Source: Mesorhizobium sp. Root552
GTDB taxonomy: Bacteria > Pseudomonadota > Alphaproteobacteria > Rhizobiales > Rhizobiaceae
Length of the DNA: 64,000 bases
Direction: 5' to 3'
Assembly (NCBI RefSeq): GCF_001427285.1
Contig: NZ_LMFV01000007.1
Span: 20,056 to 84,055, forward strand
The notes under the pieces were generated by a model. The model ran no database searches. It was not told where the DNA came from and was given only the letters and a program-made list of their open reading frames with translations. Of this stretch, positions 35,157-45,529 are shown in pieces (position 1 is the first letter of the stretch; each line of letters starts with the position of its first letter). A program made the position numbers and the translations under genes.

Positions 35157-36785
35157 CTACTCGCTCACAACGCCGACCGGCGCGGTTTCGATCCTGAAAG
35201 CAGCCGACATCAGCGCTTTCGTATAATCGGTTTGCGGATTGCCGAATATCTGCTCGGAGGGCCCCGCTTCGACAATCCTGCCATTGCGCATGACGATGAC
35301 ATGGTTGGCCAGCGCGCGGACCACTTTCAGGTCGTGGCTGATGAACAGGTAGGCCAGATTGTGCTTGGCCTGCAGGTTGCGCAAAAGGTCGACGACCTGT
35401 GCCTGCACGCTCATGTCGAGCGCCGAGGTCGGCTCATCCAGCATCACGAAACGCGGCTTCAGCACCATGGCGCGGGCAATGGCGATGCGCTGGCGTTGGC
35501 CGCCGGAGAATTCGTGCGGATAGCGGAAGCGGGTGGCCGGATCGAGCCCGACCTCGCCAAGCACGGCGACAACGCGCTCATCGCGCGCCTCTGGCGACAG
35601 CTTCGGCTCGTGTATCTTCAGACCCTCTTCGATGATTTCCGACACCGACATGCGCGGGCTCAGCGAACCATAGGGGTCCTGGAACACGATCTGCAATTCA
35701 TGGCGCAACGGGCGCATATCGTTGAACGACAGCTTGTTGATGTCGCGGCCATCGAACCGGATCGCACCCTTGGACGAGATCATGCGCGCCAGCGCAAGGC
35801 CGAGCGTGGTCTTGCCGGAACCGGATTCACCAACGACGCCGACCGTTTGGCCTTCGCGCACCGTGATGTCGATCCCGTCAACCGCCCTGACATGGTCAAC
35901 CGTCTTGCGGAAAAAGCCCTGCTTGATGGGAAACCAGACCTTGACGTCATCGCCCGCCATGACCGGCCTGGCGGCGTCGTTCGCCGCCGGCGGTTTACCC
36001 TTCGGCTCGGCGGCGAGCAGGTGGCGCGTATAGGCGTGCTGGGGGTTATCGAATATCTCGGCGGTCGGACCGGTCTCGACGATCTTGCCCTTGGTCATCA
36101 CGCAGACGCGGTCGGCGATCTTGCGCACGATGCCCAGATCATGGGTGATGAACAGCATCGACATGCCGTTCTTTTGCTTGAGCTTTGCCAGCAATTCGAG
36201 GATCTGCGCCTGCACGGTGACGTCGAGCGCCGTCGTCGGCTCGTCCGCGATCAAAAGCTCGGGCTCGTTGGCGAGCGCCATAGCGATCATCACGCGCTGG
36301 CGCTGGCCACCCGATAGCTGGTGCGGATAGGCGGACAGGCGCTTTTCGGGGTCGCGGATGCCGACTTCCTTCAAAAGATCGAGCGTGCGTTGCCGTGCCT
36401 CGCGCTCGCCCATGCCCCGGTGCAGTTCCAGCACTTCGACGATCTGCTGCTCGATCGTGTGCAGCGGATTGAGCGATGTCATCGGCTCCTGGAAGATCAT
36501 GGTGATCTTGTTGCCGCGCACCTTCCGCAACGCCTTTTCGTCCAGCGCCAAGAGGTCGTTGCCGTCGAACAGAATCTGGCCGGATGGATGGCTGGCCGCC
36601 GGATAGGGCAAGAGCTTCAGCACCGATAGCGCCGAAACCGATTTACCCGAACCGGATTCACCGACCAACGCCACGGTCTCGCCCTTGGCGATGTCGAAGG
36701 ACACATGATCGACGGCAAGCGACGTGTTGCCGCCTTGCAAAAAAGCAACCGAAAGGTCGCGGACGGACAGAAGCGGCGCGCTCAT
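35157..36785 (-). CDS. yejF: Peptide ABC transporter ATP-binding protein with two nucleotide-binding domains
   Basis: 542 residues; two complete ABC cassettes in one chain, the YejF layout. The first has [30 protein letters not shown] and [12 protein letters not shown]; the second has [31 protein letters not shown] and [12 protein letters not shown]. Each is followed by an oligopeptide-type tail. It energises the YejB/YejE channel. Yej importers take up peptides, microcin C in E. coli, and are known to affect sensitivity to host antimicrobial peptides in rhizobia. Confidence 0.93.
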   Translation of the reverse strand: MSAPLLSVRDLSVAFLQGGNTSLAVDHVSFDIAKGETVALVGESGSGKSVSALSVLKLLPYPAASHPSGQILFDGNDLLALDEKALRKVRGNKITMIFQEPMTSLNPLHTIEQQIVEVLELHRGMGEREARQRTLDLLKEVGIRDPEKRLSAYPHQLSGGQRQRVMIAMALANEPELLIADEPTTALDVTVQAQILELLAKLKQKNGMSMLFITHDLGIVRKIADRVCVMTKGKIVETGPTAEIFDNPQHAYTRHLLAAEPKGKPPAANDAARPVMAGDDVKVWFPIKQGFFRKTVDHVRAVDGIDITVREGQTVGVVGESGSGKTTLGLALARMISSKGAIRFDGRDINKLSFNDMRPLRHELQIVFQDPYGSLSPRMSVSEIIEEGLKIHEPKLSPEARDERVVAVLGEVGLDPATRFRYPHEFSGGQRQRIAIARAMVLKPRFVMLDEPTSALDMSVQAQVVDLLRNLQAKHNLAYLFISHDLKVVRALANHVIVMRNGRIVEAGPSEQIFGNPQTDYTKALMSAAFRIETAPVGVVSE

Positions 36786-37936
36786 CTGAACGTCTTTCGC
36801 GGATCGAAGGCGTCGCGGGTCGCTTCACCGACGAAAATCAGCAGCGACAGCATGATCGAGAGCGTGGCAAAGCCGGTGATGCCCAGCCAAGGCGCGTTGA
36901 GGTTACGCTGGCCCTGCTTCAAAAGTTCGCCAAGCGAGGCCGAGCCAGGCGGCAGGCCGAAGCCGAGGAAGTCGAGCGAGGTCAGCGTCGAGATCGAGCC
37001 GTTGAGGATGAAGGGCAGGAAAGTCAGCGTCGCCACCATGGCGTTGGGCAGGAGATGGCGGAACATGATGGTGCGGTTGGGCACGCCCAACGCACGCGCA
37101 GCGTTGACGTATTCGAAATTGCGGGCGCGCAGGAACTCGGCCCGGACGACGCCGACGAAGGCGACCCATGAAAACAGAAGCATCAGGCCGAGAAGGATGA
37201 AGAAGCCGGGCGGCAATATCGCCGCAACGATGAGCAGCAGGTAAAGCACCGGAATCGCCGACCAGATTTCGATGAAGCGCTGGAAGATCAGGTCGGTCCA
37301 GCCACCGAAATAGCCCTGCACCGCCCCTGCCGACACGCCGATGATCGCCGAGCCGATAGTCAGGATCAGGCCGAACAGCACCGATATGCGAAAGCCATAG
37401 ATGGCGCGCGCCAGCACGTCGCGGGCCTGGTCGTCGGTGCCGAGCCAGTTCCAGTTGCCGACAATGCAGTTCGGATCGGCCTCGCCTTGTGGGAGCTGGT
37501 TGCAGCGCGTCTTGGCGTCATACTGCCATGACGGCTTGGCAGGCGCCGCCTCGGGAACGAAGTTGTTGACGGTGCGATAGGAATAGCGGATCGGCGGCCA
37601 GATCATCCAGCCATTGGCGTTGATCTCGTCCTGGATGACCGGATCGCGGTAGTCGGTGACGGCGTAGAAGCCGCCGAACTTTTCTTCCGGATAGTCAACC
37701 AGCACCGGGAACAGGATCTCGCCCTTGTAGGAGGCGAGGACCGGCTTGTCGTTGGCGATGAATTCCGCAAACAGCGACAGCACGAACAGGAGGAGGAATA
37801 TCCAGAGCGACCAGTAGCCGCGCCGGTTCGCCTTGAAGTTTGCCCAGCGGCGCTGGTTGAGCGGCGAAATCCACGGACGCTTGCCGCGGACCACTTCCAC
37901 CACCGTCGAATCCGCAGTTCCGGTATCGACCGTCAT
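36782..37936 (-). CDS. yejE: Peptide ABC transporter permease YejE
   Basis: 384 residues from ATG 37936, which overlaps the yejB stop by four bases and has GGAGAGACG upstream. A helix near residue 40 ([19 protein letters not shown]) is followed by a large periplasmic domain with [12 protein letters not shown], then [20 protein letters not shown] and four more helices with the loop [20 protein letters not shown]. Domain order and size match YejE/OppC-type permeases. Confidence 0.92.
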   Translation of the reverse strand: MTVDTGTADSTVVEVVRGKRPWISPLNQRRWANFKANRRGYWSLWIFLLLFVLSLFAEFIANDKPVLASYKGEILFPVLVDYPEEKFGGFYAVTDYRDPVIQDEINANGWMIWPPIRYSYRTVNNFVPEAAPAKPSWQYDAKTRCNQLPQGEADPNCIVGNWNWLGTDDQARDVLARAIYGFRISVLFGLILTIGSAIIGVSAGAVQGYFGGWTDLIFQRFIEIWSAIPVLYLLLIVAAILPPGFFILLGLMLLFSWVAFVGVVRAEFLRARNFEYVNAARALGVPNRTIMFRHLLPNAMVATLTFLPFILNGSISTLTSLDFLGFGLPPGSASLGELLKQGQRNLNAPWLGITGFATLSIMLSLLIFVGEATRDAFDPRKTFR

Positions 37937-39036
37937 ACGTCTCTCCGCTCGAAGTCGATACGCGGATCGATCCACGTATAGGTGAGGTCGGAGATCAGGC
38001 TGATGACGAGGCCGATGAGCGAGAAGATATAGAGATTGGCGAACACCACCGGGTAGTCGCGCTCAACCACCGAGCGGAAACCGAGCAGGCCGAGCCCATC
38101 CAGCGAAAAGATGTTCTCGATCAGAAGCGAACCAGTGAAGAAGGCCGAGATGAACGCACCCGGAAAGCCTGCGATGACGATCAGCATGGCGTTGCGGAAC
38201 ACGTGGCCGTAAAGCACCTGCCGCTCTGAGAGGCCCTTGGCGCGTGCCGTCACCACATACTGTTTGCGGATCTCGTCGAGGAAGGAATTCTTGGTCAGCA
38301 AGGTGGTGGTGGCGAAGGCCGACAGCACCATCGCCGTCAGTGGCAGCGCCAGATGCCAGAAATAGTCGAGGATGCGCGCCGGCCACGACAGCTGCTCCCA
38401 ATTGTCGGAAGTCAGCCCACGCAGCGGGAACCAGTCATAGAACGAGCCGCCGGCAAACAGGATCATCAACAGGATGGCGAAGAGGAAGCCCGGAATGGCA
38501 TAGCCGACAATGACGATGCCGCTGGTCCATACATCGAAGGCCGAACCGTCCTTGACCGCCTTCCTGATGCCGAGCGGGATGGAAATCAGGTACGAAATCA
38601 AGGTGATCCACAATCCAAGCGAGATCGACACCGGCATCTTTTCCAGGATCAGGTCCACCACCGAAATGTCGCGGAAGTAGCTGTCGCCGAAGTCGAAACG
38701 GGCATAGTCCCACAGCATCTTGCCGAAGCGTTCCAGCGGCGGCTTGTCGAAGCCGAATTGCTTTTCCAGCTTGGCGATGAACTCCGGGTCGAGGCCCTGC
38801 GCGCCCCGGTATTTCGAACCGACGTCGCTGCCGACATCGAGGTTTCCGCCCGCGATATCGCCGCCGCCACCGCCGCCGATGCGATCGCTGGCGTCACCGC
38901 CCTGCCCGGTCAGCTTGGCGATGACCTGCTCGACTGGCCCGCCGGGCGCAAACTGGATGACCGCGAAGGAAATGGCCATGATGCCGAGCAGGGTCGGTAT
39001 CATCAAAAGCACGCGGCGCAGGATATAGGCACCCAT
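37933..39036 (-). CDS. yejB: Peptide ABC transporter permease YejB
   Basis: 367 residues; DppB/OppB-like with the signature start [25 protein letters not shown], a periplasmic stretch including a glycine-rich run near residues 48-70 ([15 protein letters not shown]), and five more helices with [22 protein letters not shown] as the ATPase-docking loop. Forms the channel with YejE. Confidence 0.92.
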   Translation of the reverse strand: MGAYILRRVLLMIPTLLGIMAISFAVIQFAPGGPVEQVIAKLTGQGGDASDRIGGGGGGDIAGGNLDVGSDVGSKYRGAQGLDPEFIAKLEKQFGFDKPPLERFGKMLWDYARFDFGDSYFRDISVVDLILEKMPVSISLGLWITLISYLISIPLGIRKAVKDGSAFDVWTSGIVIVGYAIPGFLFAILLMILFAGGSFYDWFPLRGLTSDNWEQLSWPARILDYFWHLALPLTAMVLSAFATTTLLTKNSFLDEIRKQYVVTARAKGLSERQVLYGHVFRNAMLIVIAGFPGAFISAFFTGSLLIENIFSLDGLGLLGFRSVVERDYPVVFANLYIFSLIGLVISLISDLTYTWIDPRIDFERRDV

Positions 39037-39084
39037 CAGGTGGCTCTCACGGTCGCTCTTGGGGGCCAGCGCTTCGTTGCAATT

Positions 39085-40953
39085 TCACCCCTTACCAATC
39101 TTCGCCGCCTTGTCTTGATCGAACCACCACAGCGCTTCCATCGCAAATCCGTAATCCGGCTTCGGTTCCTTGAACCCGAACATATCCCAGAACGCGACGC
39201 GGTGATTCGCCGAATACCAACTTGGAATCCAGTCCATGCGCGCGCGCAAGACCCGATCGAGCGAACGCAGCACGGTTGTCAGTTGCGCACGGTTCTTGAC
39301 GCCATCTATCGCCTCGACGAGCGCATCGATCGCCGGGTCGGCGGTGCCTGGAAGATTGCGCGACCCGTACAGGTTTGCCGAGCGCGAATGGAAGATGCCG
39401 TCCATGCCTTCGCGTGTCGGCGTTGGCGAGAACAGCACCGCCATAGCAATCATGTCGAAATCGAAGCTGGCCTGCCTCGCCTGATGCTGCGCCGATTCGA
39501 CGAGGCGGATCGAGGCGTCGAAGCCGACGGCCTTCAGATTGCCCACCCACGGCGTATAGACGCGCACCAGACCATCGTCATCGGCCAGGAACTCCAGCTT
39601 GAAAGTCTCGCCGGCGGCATTCTGGAAAAACTCGCCGGCCCGGTTCCAGCCGGCGTGCTTCATCAGGTTTTGCGCTTCGCGCAGGAGCTTGCGGTCGCGG
39701 CCGCTGCCATCGGAAGCAGGCAGGGAGTAGACCTCGCCGAAGACTTCAGGCGGAAGCTTGTCGCGCAGCGGCTCCAGCAGAGCCATTTCCTCTGCGGATG
39801 GGACGCCGGTCGCCCTGAAATCCGACTTCTCGAAATTCGACTGAGAGCGGTCGTAGAGACCGTAGAACAACGATTTGTTGGTCCACCCAAAGTCGAAGCA
39901 CAATGCGATGGCGCGGCGTACCCTGACGTCGCTAAACCGCTCGCGACGCTGGTTCATCGCCGTCCCGTAGAGGAGCGGGCGCTTCTCCGAAGGAAATTCG
40001 CGCTTGACCACCTTGCCGGCGGTGAGTGCCGGGAAGTCGTAGCCGGTCGCCCAGACGCGCGATGTCGCTTCCTCCCGGAACGCGACGTCGCCCTTCTTGA
40101 AGGCTTCGAATGCGGCCTGGCGGTCGCCGTAGAACTCGATGCGCAGCTTGTCGAAGTGGTAAAGTCCCCGGTTCACCGGCAGGTCGCGACCCCAATAATC
40201 GACCACCCGCTCGAATTCGATGGTCTGTCCCGGTCGCACAAGACCCACCTTGTATGGCCCCGAGCCGAGCGGCGCCTTCATGCGCGAACTGTCGAACGGC
40301 GCTGTCGCGAAATAGGCCCTGGACAGGATGGGGAATGTCGCAACGTCCAAAATGGTGCGTTCGGATTGCTTGCCGGAAAAGGTCAGCCGCAAGGTGCGGG
40401 CATCGACGGCGGTGGCCGCCGTCATTTCCTTCAGCGGCAGGGAAAGGTCCGGGTGCCCCTGTTCCTTGAGCAGGTTGTAGGTGAAAGCGGCATCCTCGGC
40501 GGTCAGCGGCGAGCCGTCATGCCAGCGCGCCTCGGGGCGCAGGGCAAAATCGAAACTGTTGCGGTCCGCCGAGATGGTGACCGTTTGCGCCAGTTGCCCA
40601 TAGATCGAATCCGGTTCGTCCAGCGCGCTGACCATCAGCGAATCGAAGCACATTTCCATGCGCGGCGGCGCATCGCCCTTCGACACGAAGCTGTTCAGCG
40701 TATTGAAGGTCTGGGGGTTCTGGTTGAACAGCCATTGCGACGGGCCGAAATTGAACGTCCCGCCCTTCGGCGCATCGATATTCACATAGTCGAAATGCGA
40801 AAAATCGGCGGGATATTTCAAGTCGCCGAAAGCGGACAGGCCGTGCAGCTTTTGGCCTGTGAGGGTGTTTGCAAAAGCCTTGCCGGGCAGAACCGCCGCT
40901 ACTGCCGCCGCGGCGCCCAGCCCCAGAAAGCCGCGGCGATGCAAGCCGGCCAT
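39085..40953 (-). CDS. yejA: Peptide-binding protein, YejA-like (proximal copy)
   Basis: 622 residues from ATG 40953, which overlaps the upstream binding-protein stop by three bases. Twin-arginine type start LHRRGFLGLGAAAAVAAVLP, then GDLKYPADFSHFDYVNIDAPKGG, the YejA/OppA-type opening. The DppA-like domain with EARWHDGSPLTAEDAAFTYNL and VDYWGRDLPVNRG runs on to the end. It binds peptides in the periplasm for YejBEF. Although in tandem with a second paralogue, the sequences differ widely, so the two should bind different peptides. Confidence 0.88.
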   Translation of the reverse strand: MAGLHRRGFLGLGAAAAVAAVLPGKAFANTLTGQKLHGLSAFGDLKYPADFSHFDYVNIDAPKGGTFNFGPSQWLFNQNPQTFNTLNSFVSKGDAPPRMEMCFDSLMVSALDEPDSIYGQLAQTVTISADRNSFDFALRPEARWHDGSPLTAEDAAFTYNLLKEQGHPDLSLPLKEMTAATAVDARTLRLTFSGKQSERTILDVATFPILSRAYFATAPFDSSRMKAPLGSGPYKVGLVRPGQTIEFERVVDYWGRDLPVNRGLYHFDKLRIEFYGDRQAAFEAFKKGDVAFREEATSRVWATGYDFPALTAGKVVKREFPSEKRPLLYGTAMNQRRERFSDVRVRRAIALCFDFGWTNKSLFYGLYDRSQSNFEKSDFRATGVPSAEEMALLEPLRDKLPPEVFGEVYSLPASDGSGRDRKLLREAQNLMKHAGWNRAGEFFQNAAGETFKLEFLADDDGLVRVYTPWVGNLKAVGFDASIRLVESAQHQARQASFDFDMIAMAVLFSPTPTREGMDGIFHSRSANLYGSRNLPGTADPAIDALVEAIDGVKNRAQLTTVLRSLDRVLRARMDWIPSWYSANHRVAFWDMFGFKEPKPDYGFAMEALWWFDQDKAAKIGKG

Positions 40954-42839
40954 CAGTTGCCGCTCTTGTACTTGGCGGCCAACGCCTTTTCCTTCTCGGT
41001 ATCGATCCACCACGAATCGAGATCCGGGCCGATGTAGGTCGGCTGCTTGTCGGGAATGCCGAACTTGTTCCAGTAGGCCAGCCAGACGTCCGGCCGGGTG
41101 AACTGCGGCACGACATAGAAATTCCACAACAGCACGCGGTCGAGCGCGTGCGTCGCGGCAATGAGGTCGTCCCTGTCGCTGGCGAAAATGACCCGATCGA
41201 CCAGCGCGTCCACGATCGGGTCCTTGATGCCGGAGTAATTGCGCGAACCGGGCGCATCCGCAGCCCTCGAACTCCAGTAGTCGCGCTGTTCGTTGCCGGG
41301 CGAATCCGACTGCGGCAGCGCCGCGGTGATCATGTCGAAGTCGAACTCGTTGACGCGGTTCACATATTGCGACTGGTCCACGAACCTCAGCGATGCGTCG
41401 ATGCCGATTTTCCGCAGCATGGTCACGTAGGGCATCAACGTCGCTTCCGCCCCTTGCCTGAAGTCCAGTATCTCGAAGCGGAATGGCGCTCCGCTTTCAG
41501 CGCTCACCATCTTGCCGCCCTTGATGACCCAGCCGGCGGAGGCAAGCAGGTCGACCGCTTGCCTGAGTATTTTCCGCTCGGCCTGCGGCGTGTCGAAGGC
41601 AGGAAGCTTCCATTCCTGCGTGAAAAGTTCCGGCGGCAGCTTGTCCTTGTACTGGTTCAGTATCTCCAGTTCCTTGCCTTGCGGCACGCCGCTGGAGGCA
41701 AGGTCGCTGCCCATGAAATAGCTGGTGATGCGGGTGTTGAGGCCGAAAGACTGCGTGCGGTTGATGGTGTCGAAATCGTTGAGATAGGAAAGCGCCTGCC
41801 TGACCCGCCGATCCTGGAAAAGCGGGCGGCGCGTGTTCATGGCGAAGCCCTGCATGTTGGCGCGCGACATCGCCTTGAATTCCGTCTTGATGACGTCGCC
41901 CGCCTTCAGCGCCGGGAAATCATACTTGGTCTTCCAGTCCCGGCCGCTGTTTTCGGTGTTGATGTCCTGCAGGCCACCTTTGGTGAAGGCCAGCCACTCG
42001 GCGTTCTCGTCAAGGAAATAGGTGTAGCGGCGCGTGTCCCAGTTCTCGCGCCCGATCTTGACCGGCAGCTTGGCGGCCCAGTAGTCCGGCACCCGCTCCC
42101 AGATGATCTCCGACCCCGGCTTGAAGCTCTTGATCTTGTAGGCGGCGGAGCCGAGCGGAATTTCCAGCGTCGACTTGGTGATATCGCGCTTCTTGCCGCT
42201 GGCGTCAGTGCCTTCCCACCAATGTTTCGGCAGCACTGCGAGATCGCCGATGATCTTCGGCAGTTCGCGATTGCCCTTCTGGTCGAAAGTGAACTCGACC
42301 TCGCGGTCGGAAATCGCCTTCGCTTCCGTCACGTTCTCGAAATAGCGGTTGTACATCGGGCTGTGCGCCTTCAGCACGTTGAAGGACCAGACAACATCGT
42401 CGACCGTGATCGGCTGGCCGTCATGCCATCTGGCGCGCGGGTCGAGCCTATAGGTGGCCGACGAATAGTCGTCCGGATATTTGTAGGCATCTGCAATCAA
42501 GGGGTGCGAGACGCTGCCTTCGTCGGTCGCCTGCTCCATCAGCGTGTCGTAGAGCAGCCCGCCGCCCAGTTGCGCAAAACCCGCGGCGGCCGACCCTTGG
42601 ACGATGTAGGGATTGAAGCTGTCGAAAGTACCAAGAACGGTCGAATTCAGCGTGCCGCCCTTCGGCGCATCCGGGTTCACGTAGTCGTAGCGCTGGAAGT
42701 TTTCGCCATATTTGGATTCGCCGATCAGGGAGGAGGTCGTGCGCCACTCGTCGGCGGCTTGGCTGGTGGCGAGGCCCATTGGAAACAGGGACGCCGCCAG
42801 AGCCGCTGCCGCCCAAATGCCCGATCGGTGAAACCTCAT
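40953..42839 (-). CDS. yejA: Peptide-binding protein, YejA-like (distal copy)
   Basis: 628 residues. A Sec signal (WAAAALAASLFPMGLATSQA) is followed by GESKYGENFQRYDYVNPDAP and by DPRARWHDGQPITVDDVVWS, VPDYWAAKLPVKIGRENWDT and REYWSSR-like parts of the SBP_bac_5 family. First gene of the leftward yej operon. It pairs with the proximal copy as a second binding protein of one importer; a Sec versus Tat export route difference is an additional contrast between the two. Confidence 0.88.
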   Translation of the reverse strand: MRFHRSGIWAAAALAASLFPMGLATSQAADEWRTTSSLIGESKYGENFQRYDYVNPDAPKGGTLNSTVLGTFDSFNPYIVQGSAAAGFAQLGGGLLYDTLMEQATDEGSVSHPLIADAYKYPDDYSSATYRLDPRARWHDGQPITVDDVVWSFNVLKAHSPMYNRYFENVTEAKAISDREVEFTFDQKGNRELPKIIGDLAVLPKHWWEGTDASGKKRDITKSTLEIPLGSAAYKIKSFKPGSEIIWERVPDYWAAKLPVKIGRENWDTRRYTYFLDENAEWLAFTKGGLQDINTENSGRDWKTKYDFPALKAGDVIKTEFKAMSRANMQGFAMNTRRPLFQDRRVRQALSYLNDFDTINRTQSFGLNTRITSYFMGSDLASSGVPQGKELEILNQYKDKLPPELFTQEWKLPAFDTPQAERKILRQAVDLLASAGWVIKGGKMVSAESGAPFRFEILDFRQGAEATLMPYVTMLRKIGIDASLRFVDQSQYVNRVNEFDFDMITAALPQSDSPGNEQRDYWSSRAADAPGSRNYSGIKDPIVDALVDRVIFASDRDDLIAATHALDRVLLWNFYVVPQFTRPDVWLAYWNKFGIPDKQPTYIGPDLDSWWIDTEKEKALAAKYKSGN

Positions 42840-42940
42840 TCTATCCCCTTTGGAACTTGGCCGAGCTGCAATCTAGAACATTGGCGACCGATGGGAACCG
42901 GCAAGACGGCCAATGTTCCCGGATCGAAGCCGTTTCCAAC

Positions 42941-42967
42941 AAAAAAGCCGGGTCGAACCCGGCTTTT
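42941..42967 (-). terminator. Rho-independent terminator after cycM
   Basis: AAAAAGCCGGGT and ACCCGGCTTTTT make a 12-base stem around a three-base loop, with an A/T tract on both sides. It is 27 bases downstream of the cycM stop on the minus strand and would stop transcription before the yej operon. Confidence 0.85.
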
Positions 42968-42993
42968 TCATGGAGATGGAGATTACAATTTCG

Positions 42994-43626
42994 TTATTGA
43001 GCCGGCGCAGGCGCCGCGCCTTCGGCCGGGGCCGCACCATCTGCGGGCGCGGCGGCATCAGCAGGCGCTGCGCCAGCTTCGGGAAGCGGAACGGGGCTGT
43101 CGGCCTGGGTGCGGATGTACGCGATCAGGTTGGCCCGCTCATCATCCTTCTTGATGCCGGCAAAGCCCATTGCCGTGCCCTTCACGAAATTCTTCGGCGA
43201 AATCAGGAAGTGGTTGAGGTTGTCGAAGGTCCACTTCTCGGCACCGCCCTTGGAAAATTCCTTCATGCCGGCCGAATATGCAAAGCCTTCATGCTCCGCA
43301 ACCGGACGATCCACCAATGCCCAAAGGTCGGGGCCGACCTTGTTGGGGCCGCCCTTTTCGATCGAATGGCAGGCCTGGCACTTCTTGAACACGGCGGCAC
43401 CGGCATCAGCGTCGGCGCTGGCCAGAAGTTCGGCAATCGGCTTGACCGCATCCGCAGCACCGGCAGCCTCGCCGCCCGCAGCGGCTTCAGCCGCTTCGAT
43501 GATGAAGCCCGGCTTTTCCGGAGAATGGGAAGCAAACAGCGAGTCCGAGACGATACCAACCGAAAAAACGACGAAAACGGCGCCGAGCAGCCCGCCCAGG
43601 ACCTTGTTGACCTCGAATGAATCCAT
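42994..43626 (-). CDS. cycM: Membrane-anchored cytochrome c (CycM-like)
   Basis: 210 residues from ATG 43626 (GGGAG upstream). An uncleaved signal-anchor ([20 protein letters not shown]) is followed by an Ala/Gly linker, then a class I c-type domain with the heme site [20 protein letters not shown] and the axial methionine region [12 protein letters not shown]. The tail is a long Ala/Pro/Gly run. It resembles the membrane cytochrome c of rhizobia that passes electrons to aa3 oxidase. It neighbours kdsB and pheA, as in other Hyphomicrobiales. Confidence 0.9.
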   Translation of the reverse strand: MDSFEVNKVLGGLLGAVFVVFSVGIVSDSLFASHSPEKPGFIIEAAEAAAGGEAAGAADAVKPIAELLASADADAGAAVFKKCQACHSIEKGGPNKVGPDLWALVDRPVAEHEGFAYSAGMKEFSKGGAEKWTFDNLNHFLISPKNFVKGTAMGFAGIKKDDERANLIAYIRTQADSPVPLPEAGAAPADAAAPADGAAPAEGAAPAPAQ

Positions 43627-43817
43627 GTGCCCCAGGCTCCCTTTTCCGGCGGACTGTCCCGTCCCCCGTCCGTCGGTATTTACGCTCAGCCTATCAGGGC
43701 TGCCAAATCGGGCGGAAACTAGGTCTTTTGCTCGGCTCTTGCAACACCTATAAGGGCGCTGCCAGTGAGACCTTTTGACACTTTTTCCCAAGTGATTTTC
43801 GAAGCACACATCCCCTG

Positions 43818-44546
43818 ATGTCGACACTCATCCTCATTCCCGCGCGTATGGCTTCCACCCGCCTGCCCGGCAAGCCACTCGCCGACATAGCCGGCGAACC
43901 GATGATCGTGCATGTGGCGCGGCGCGCCGCCGAGAGCGAAATCGGTCGTGTCGTCGTTGCCACAGACACGGTGCGCGTTGCCGAGGCTGTCCGCGCACAC
44001 GGTTTCGAGGCGGTGATGACTCGGGAAAACCACGAATCCGGATCGGATCGCATTTTCGAGGCGCTGCAGGCGCTCGATCCAACCGGCAAGGTGTCCGTGG
44101 TCGTCAACGTCCAGGGCGACTTGCCCACCATCGACCCGCGGATCATCGGAGCGTCGCTCGCCCCATTGGCCGATCGCCACGTCGATATCGCAACGCTCGG
44201 CGTCGAAATCGTCCGCGAAGAGGAAAAGACCAATCCGAGCGTGGTCAAGATCGTCGGCTCGCCGCGCTCCGAAACCCGGCTGAAGGCGCTCTATTTCACC
44301 CGCGCGACCGCGCCATGGGGGGATGGACCACTCTATCACCACATCGGGCTTTACGCCTACCGCCGCAAGGCCCTCGAGCGCTTCGTCGGGCTTGGGCCAT
44401 CGCCACTCGAACGGCGCGAACGGCTCGAACAATTGCGCGCGCTTGAATCGGGAATGCGCATCGACGCCGAAATCGTGCAATCCGTGCCGCTCGGCGTCGA
44501 TACGCCCGAGGACCTCGAGCGCGCCCGAAAGATACTTTCCAGATAG
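43818..44546 (+). CDS. kdsB: 3-deoxy-manno-octulosonate cytidylyltransferase
   Basis: 242 residues. The nucleotide loop [20 protein letters not shown], the CTP-contacting [12 protein letters not shown], and [20 protein letters not shown] near the end are those of KdsB. It activates Kdo as CMP-Kdo for lipid A-core synthesis in the cytoplasm. It is followed at 12 bases by pheA. Confidence 0.95.
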   Translation: MSTLILIPARMASTRLPGKPLADIAGEPMIVHVARRAAESEIGRVVVATDTVRVAEAVRAHGFEAVMTRENHESGSDRIFEALQALDPTGKVSVVVNVQGDLPTIDPRIIGASLAPLADRHVDIATLGVEIVREEEKTNPSVVKIVGSPRSETRLKALYFTRATAPWGDGPLYHHIGLYAYRRKALERFVGLGPSPLERRERLEQLRALESGMRIDAEIVQSVPLGVDTPEDLERARKILSR

Positions 44547-44558
44547 TCAGGTCGCATC

Positions 44559-45425
44559 ATGTCAGAAAAGACGAACAGAATAGCTTTCCAGGGCGAGCCG
44601 GGTGCCAATTCGGATACCGCCTGCCGCAATGTCTACCCGACGATGGAGCCTCTGCCGCGCCCCACTTTCGAGGACGCCTTCAATGCCGTCGAGACCGGCA
44701 AGGCCGACCTCGCCATGATCCCGATCGAGAACACCATCGCCGGGCGCGTCGCCGACATCCACTACCTGTTGCCGGAGTCCAAGCTGCATATAGTCGGCGA
44801 GTATTTCCTGCCGATCCACTTCCAGCTCATGGTGCTTCCGGGCGTGGCGCGCGCTGAAATCAAGACCGTGCACAGCCATATCCATGCGCTCGGGCAGTGC
44901 CGCAAATACATCCGCAAGAACGGCTGGAAGCCGATGGTCGCCGGCGATACGGCAGGTGCGGCCAAGCTTGTCGCCGAAAAGCAGGATCGCTCGATGGCGG
45001 CACTGGCGCCGACGCTTGCGGCCGGGCTCTATGGCCTCGACATCATCGAGGAAAATGTCGAGGACACCGAGCGCAACATCACCCGCTTCGTCGTGCTTTC
45101 GAAAGGCCGCAGTTGGGCCGACCGCACCGTCAACCACGGCAGGATGATGACGACCTTCGTCTTCCGGGTCCGCAACGTGCCTGCGGCGCTCTACAAGGCG
45201 ATGGGCGGCTTTGCCACCAATGGCGTCAACATGACCAAGCTGGAAAGCTACCAGCTCGGCGGCGAGTTCACCGCAACCCAGTTCTACGCCGATATCGAGG
45301 GCCATCCCGACGACGCCCATGTCGCGCGCGCGCTGGAGGAACTGCGTTTCTTCTCGCGCGAAGTCCGCATCCTTGGCGTCTACGAGGCCAACGAGTATCG
45401 CGAACTGGTGAGCGGCGGCTACTAG
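44559..45425 (+). CDS. pheA: Prephenate dehydratase
   Basis: 288 residues. Two-lobe dehydratase domain (RIAFQGEPGANSDTACR, DLAMIPIENTIAGRVADIHY, the NITRFVVLSKG threonine-arginine-phenylalanine motif) and a C-terminal ACT regulatory domain (TTFVFRVRNVPAALYKAMGG, GVNMTKLESYQLGGEFTATQ). It converts prephenate to phenylpyruvate and is feedback controlled by phenylalanine through the ACT domain. No chorismate mutase domain is fused to it, as is usual in this class. Confidence 0.95.
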   Translation: MSEKTNRIAFQGEPGANSDTACRNVYPTMEPLPRPTFEDAFNAVETGKADLAMIPIENTIAGRVADIHYLLPESKLHIVGEYFLPIHFQLMVLPGVARAEIKTVHSHIHALGQCRKYIRKNGWKPMVAGDTAGAAKLVAEKQDRSMAALAPTLAAGLYGLDIIEENVEDTERNITRFVVLSKGRSWADRTVNHGRMMTTFVFRVRNVPAALYKAMGGFATNGVNMTKLESYQLGGEFTATQFYADIEGHPDDAHVARALEELRFFSREVRILGVYEANEYRELVSGGY

Positions 45426-45529
45426 TGCATGTCTCCCGAAAGTGGGAACCGGTTTCGGGACAAAGACATGCATAAAATCAAGGAGCTAAAGCGTGTGAAG
45501 CGAATCTGAAAGATCGCAACACGCTTTAG
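45426..45529. repeat. RIME-like palindromic element, copy 2
   Basis: Reverse complement of the 26427-26530 element with a few differences: TGCATGTCTCCCGAAAGTGG ... CATGCATAAAATCAAGGAGC ... ACACGCTTTAG. It fills exactly the space between convergent pheA and nudC, with the nudC stop codon (45526-45528) inside it. It may serve as a two-way mRNA end. Confidence 0.75.

Noticed and set aside
38353-41037. Open frame of 894 codons on the plus strand opposite the yej operon
   Set aside because: It is antisense to yejB and a binding-protein gene, has low-complexity Arg/Ala/Gln/His-rich composition and no recognisable domain; long antisense frames are expected from GC-biased codons.
40869-43154. 761-codon plus-strand frame opposite the second binding-protein gene
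   Set aside because: Same reason; the minus-strand protein has clear family motifs and a signal peptide, the plus-strand translation has none.
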